DNA of 5,196 bases, taken from positions 1 to 5,196 of the forward strand of contig JAKADD010000219.1 of assembly GCA_021820825.1 (NCBI GenBank), in the 5' to 3' direction. The stretch is from Bacillota bacterium. Lineage in GTDB: Bacteria; Bacillota; Bacilli; Alicyclobacillales; SLC66. Below are positions 5,106 to 5,196 of this stretch, in pieces. Within the stretch, counting starts at the first letter, position 1. Each line of letters opens with the position of its first letter. The notes beneath the pieces are model-generated. The model saw only the letters and a program-made list of their open reading frames with translations, ran no database searches and was not told the origin of the DNA. Both the position numbers and the translations under genes were made by a program.

Positions 5106-5196
5106 GGAGTGATGGCCGAGTTGGTCGAAGGCGCTCGCCTGCTAAGCGAGTATACGCTGTTAAGGCGTATCGAGGGTTCGAATCCCTCTCACTCCG
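5106..5196 (+). tRNA. tRNA-Ser (anticodon GCT), 3' end at window edge
   Basis: GGAGTGA (5106-5112) pairs with TCACTCC (5189-5195), and the last base of the window is the discriminator G, so any CCA lies outside. The anticodon stem CTCGC/GCGAG encloses CTGCTAA with GCT at 5141-5143, reading AGC and AGT. The long variable arm (TATACGCTGTTAAGGCGTA) has a 5-bp stem and is typical of serine tRNA. Confidence 0.95.

Overview
The window looks like chromosomal DNA from a moderately GC-rich member of the Bacillota. The clues are strong AGGAGG/GGTG-type ribosome binding sites, GTG and TTG starts, tRNA genes with encoded CCA ends, and a tryptophan leader laid out like the TRAP-controlled trp leader of Bacillus. 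A Bacilli lineage such as the Alicyclobacillaceae would fit, but nothing here fixes the genus.

Layout, all on the + strand. Positions 1-474 hold no gene I can support, only short open frames that may be remnants. A small two-helix membrane protein (475-753) follows. Next is the front part of a P-loop NTPase/kinase gene of the FlaR ('topology modulation') type (840-1061), which breaks off or shifts frame. A complete cytosolic SGNH/GDSL hydrolase (1132-1887) follows directly.

The core of the window is 1862-4140. A sigma-A-like promoter overlaps the end of the hydrolase gene and drives a leader of about 190 nt. In order, the leader has a 5' stem-loop, seven GAG/UAG triplets mostly at 5-nt period, a segment that can form an antiterminator with those triplets, a hairpin with a T-rich tract, and the trpG ribosome binding site. 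This is the arrangement of a TRAP (MtrB) transcription attenuator. Two further complementarities reach the trpG initiation region and suggest extra translational control. The leader precedes trpG (glutamine amidotransferase) and trpE (chromorismate-binding subunit), which overlap by ATGA. Together they encode anthranilate synthase, the first enzyme of tryptophan synthesis. The order is G-E, and no other trp gene follows.

Downstream of trpE are an unusually long hairpin (4195-4232), a 136-residue hydrophobic protein of unknown function (4294-4704), and a promoter-led tRNA cluster: Ser(GGA), elongator Met(CAT), Thr(CGT) and Ser(GCT). The window ends on the discriminator base of the last tRNA, so the cluster may continue.

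The most notable content is the TRAP-type leader in front of a G-E anthranilate synthase pair. The supporting base pairings were found by hand and have not been tested by folding software or database search.
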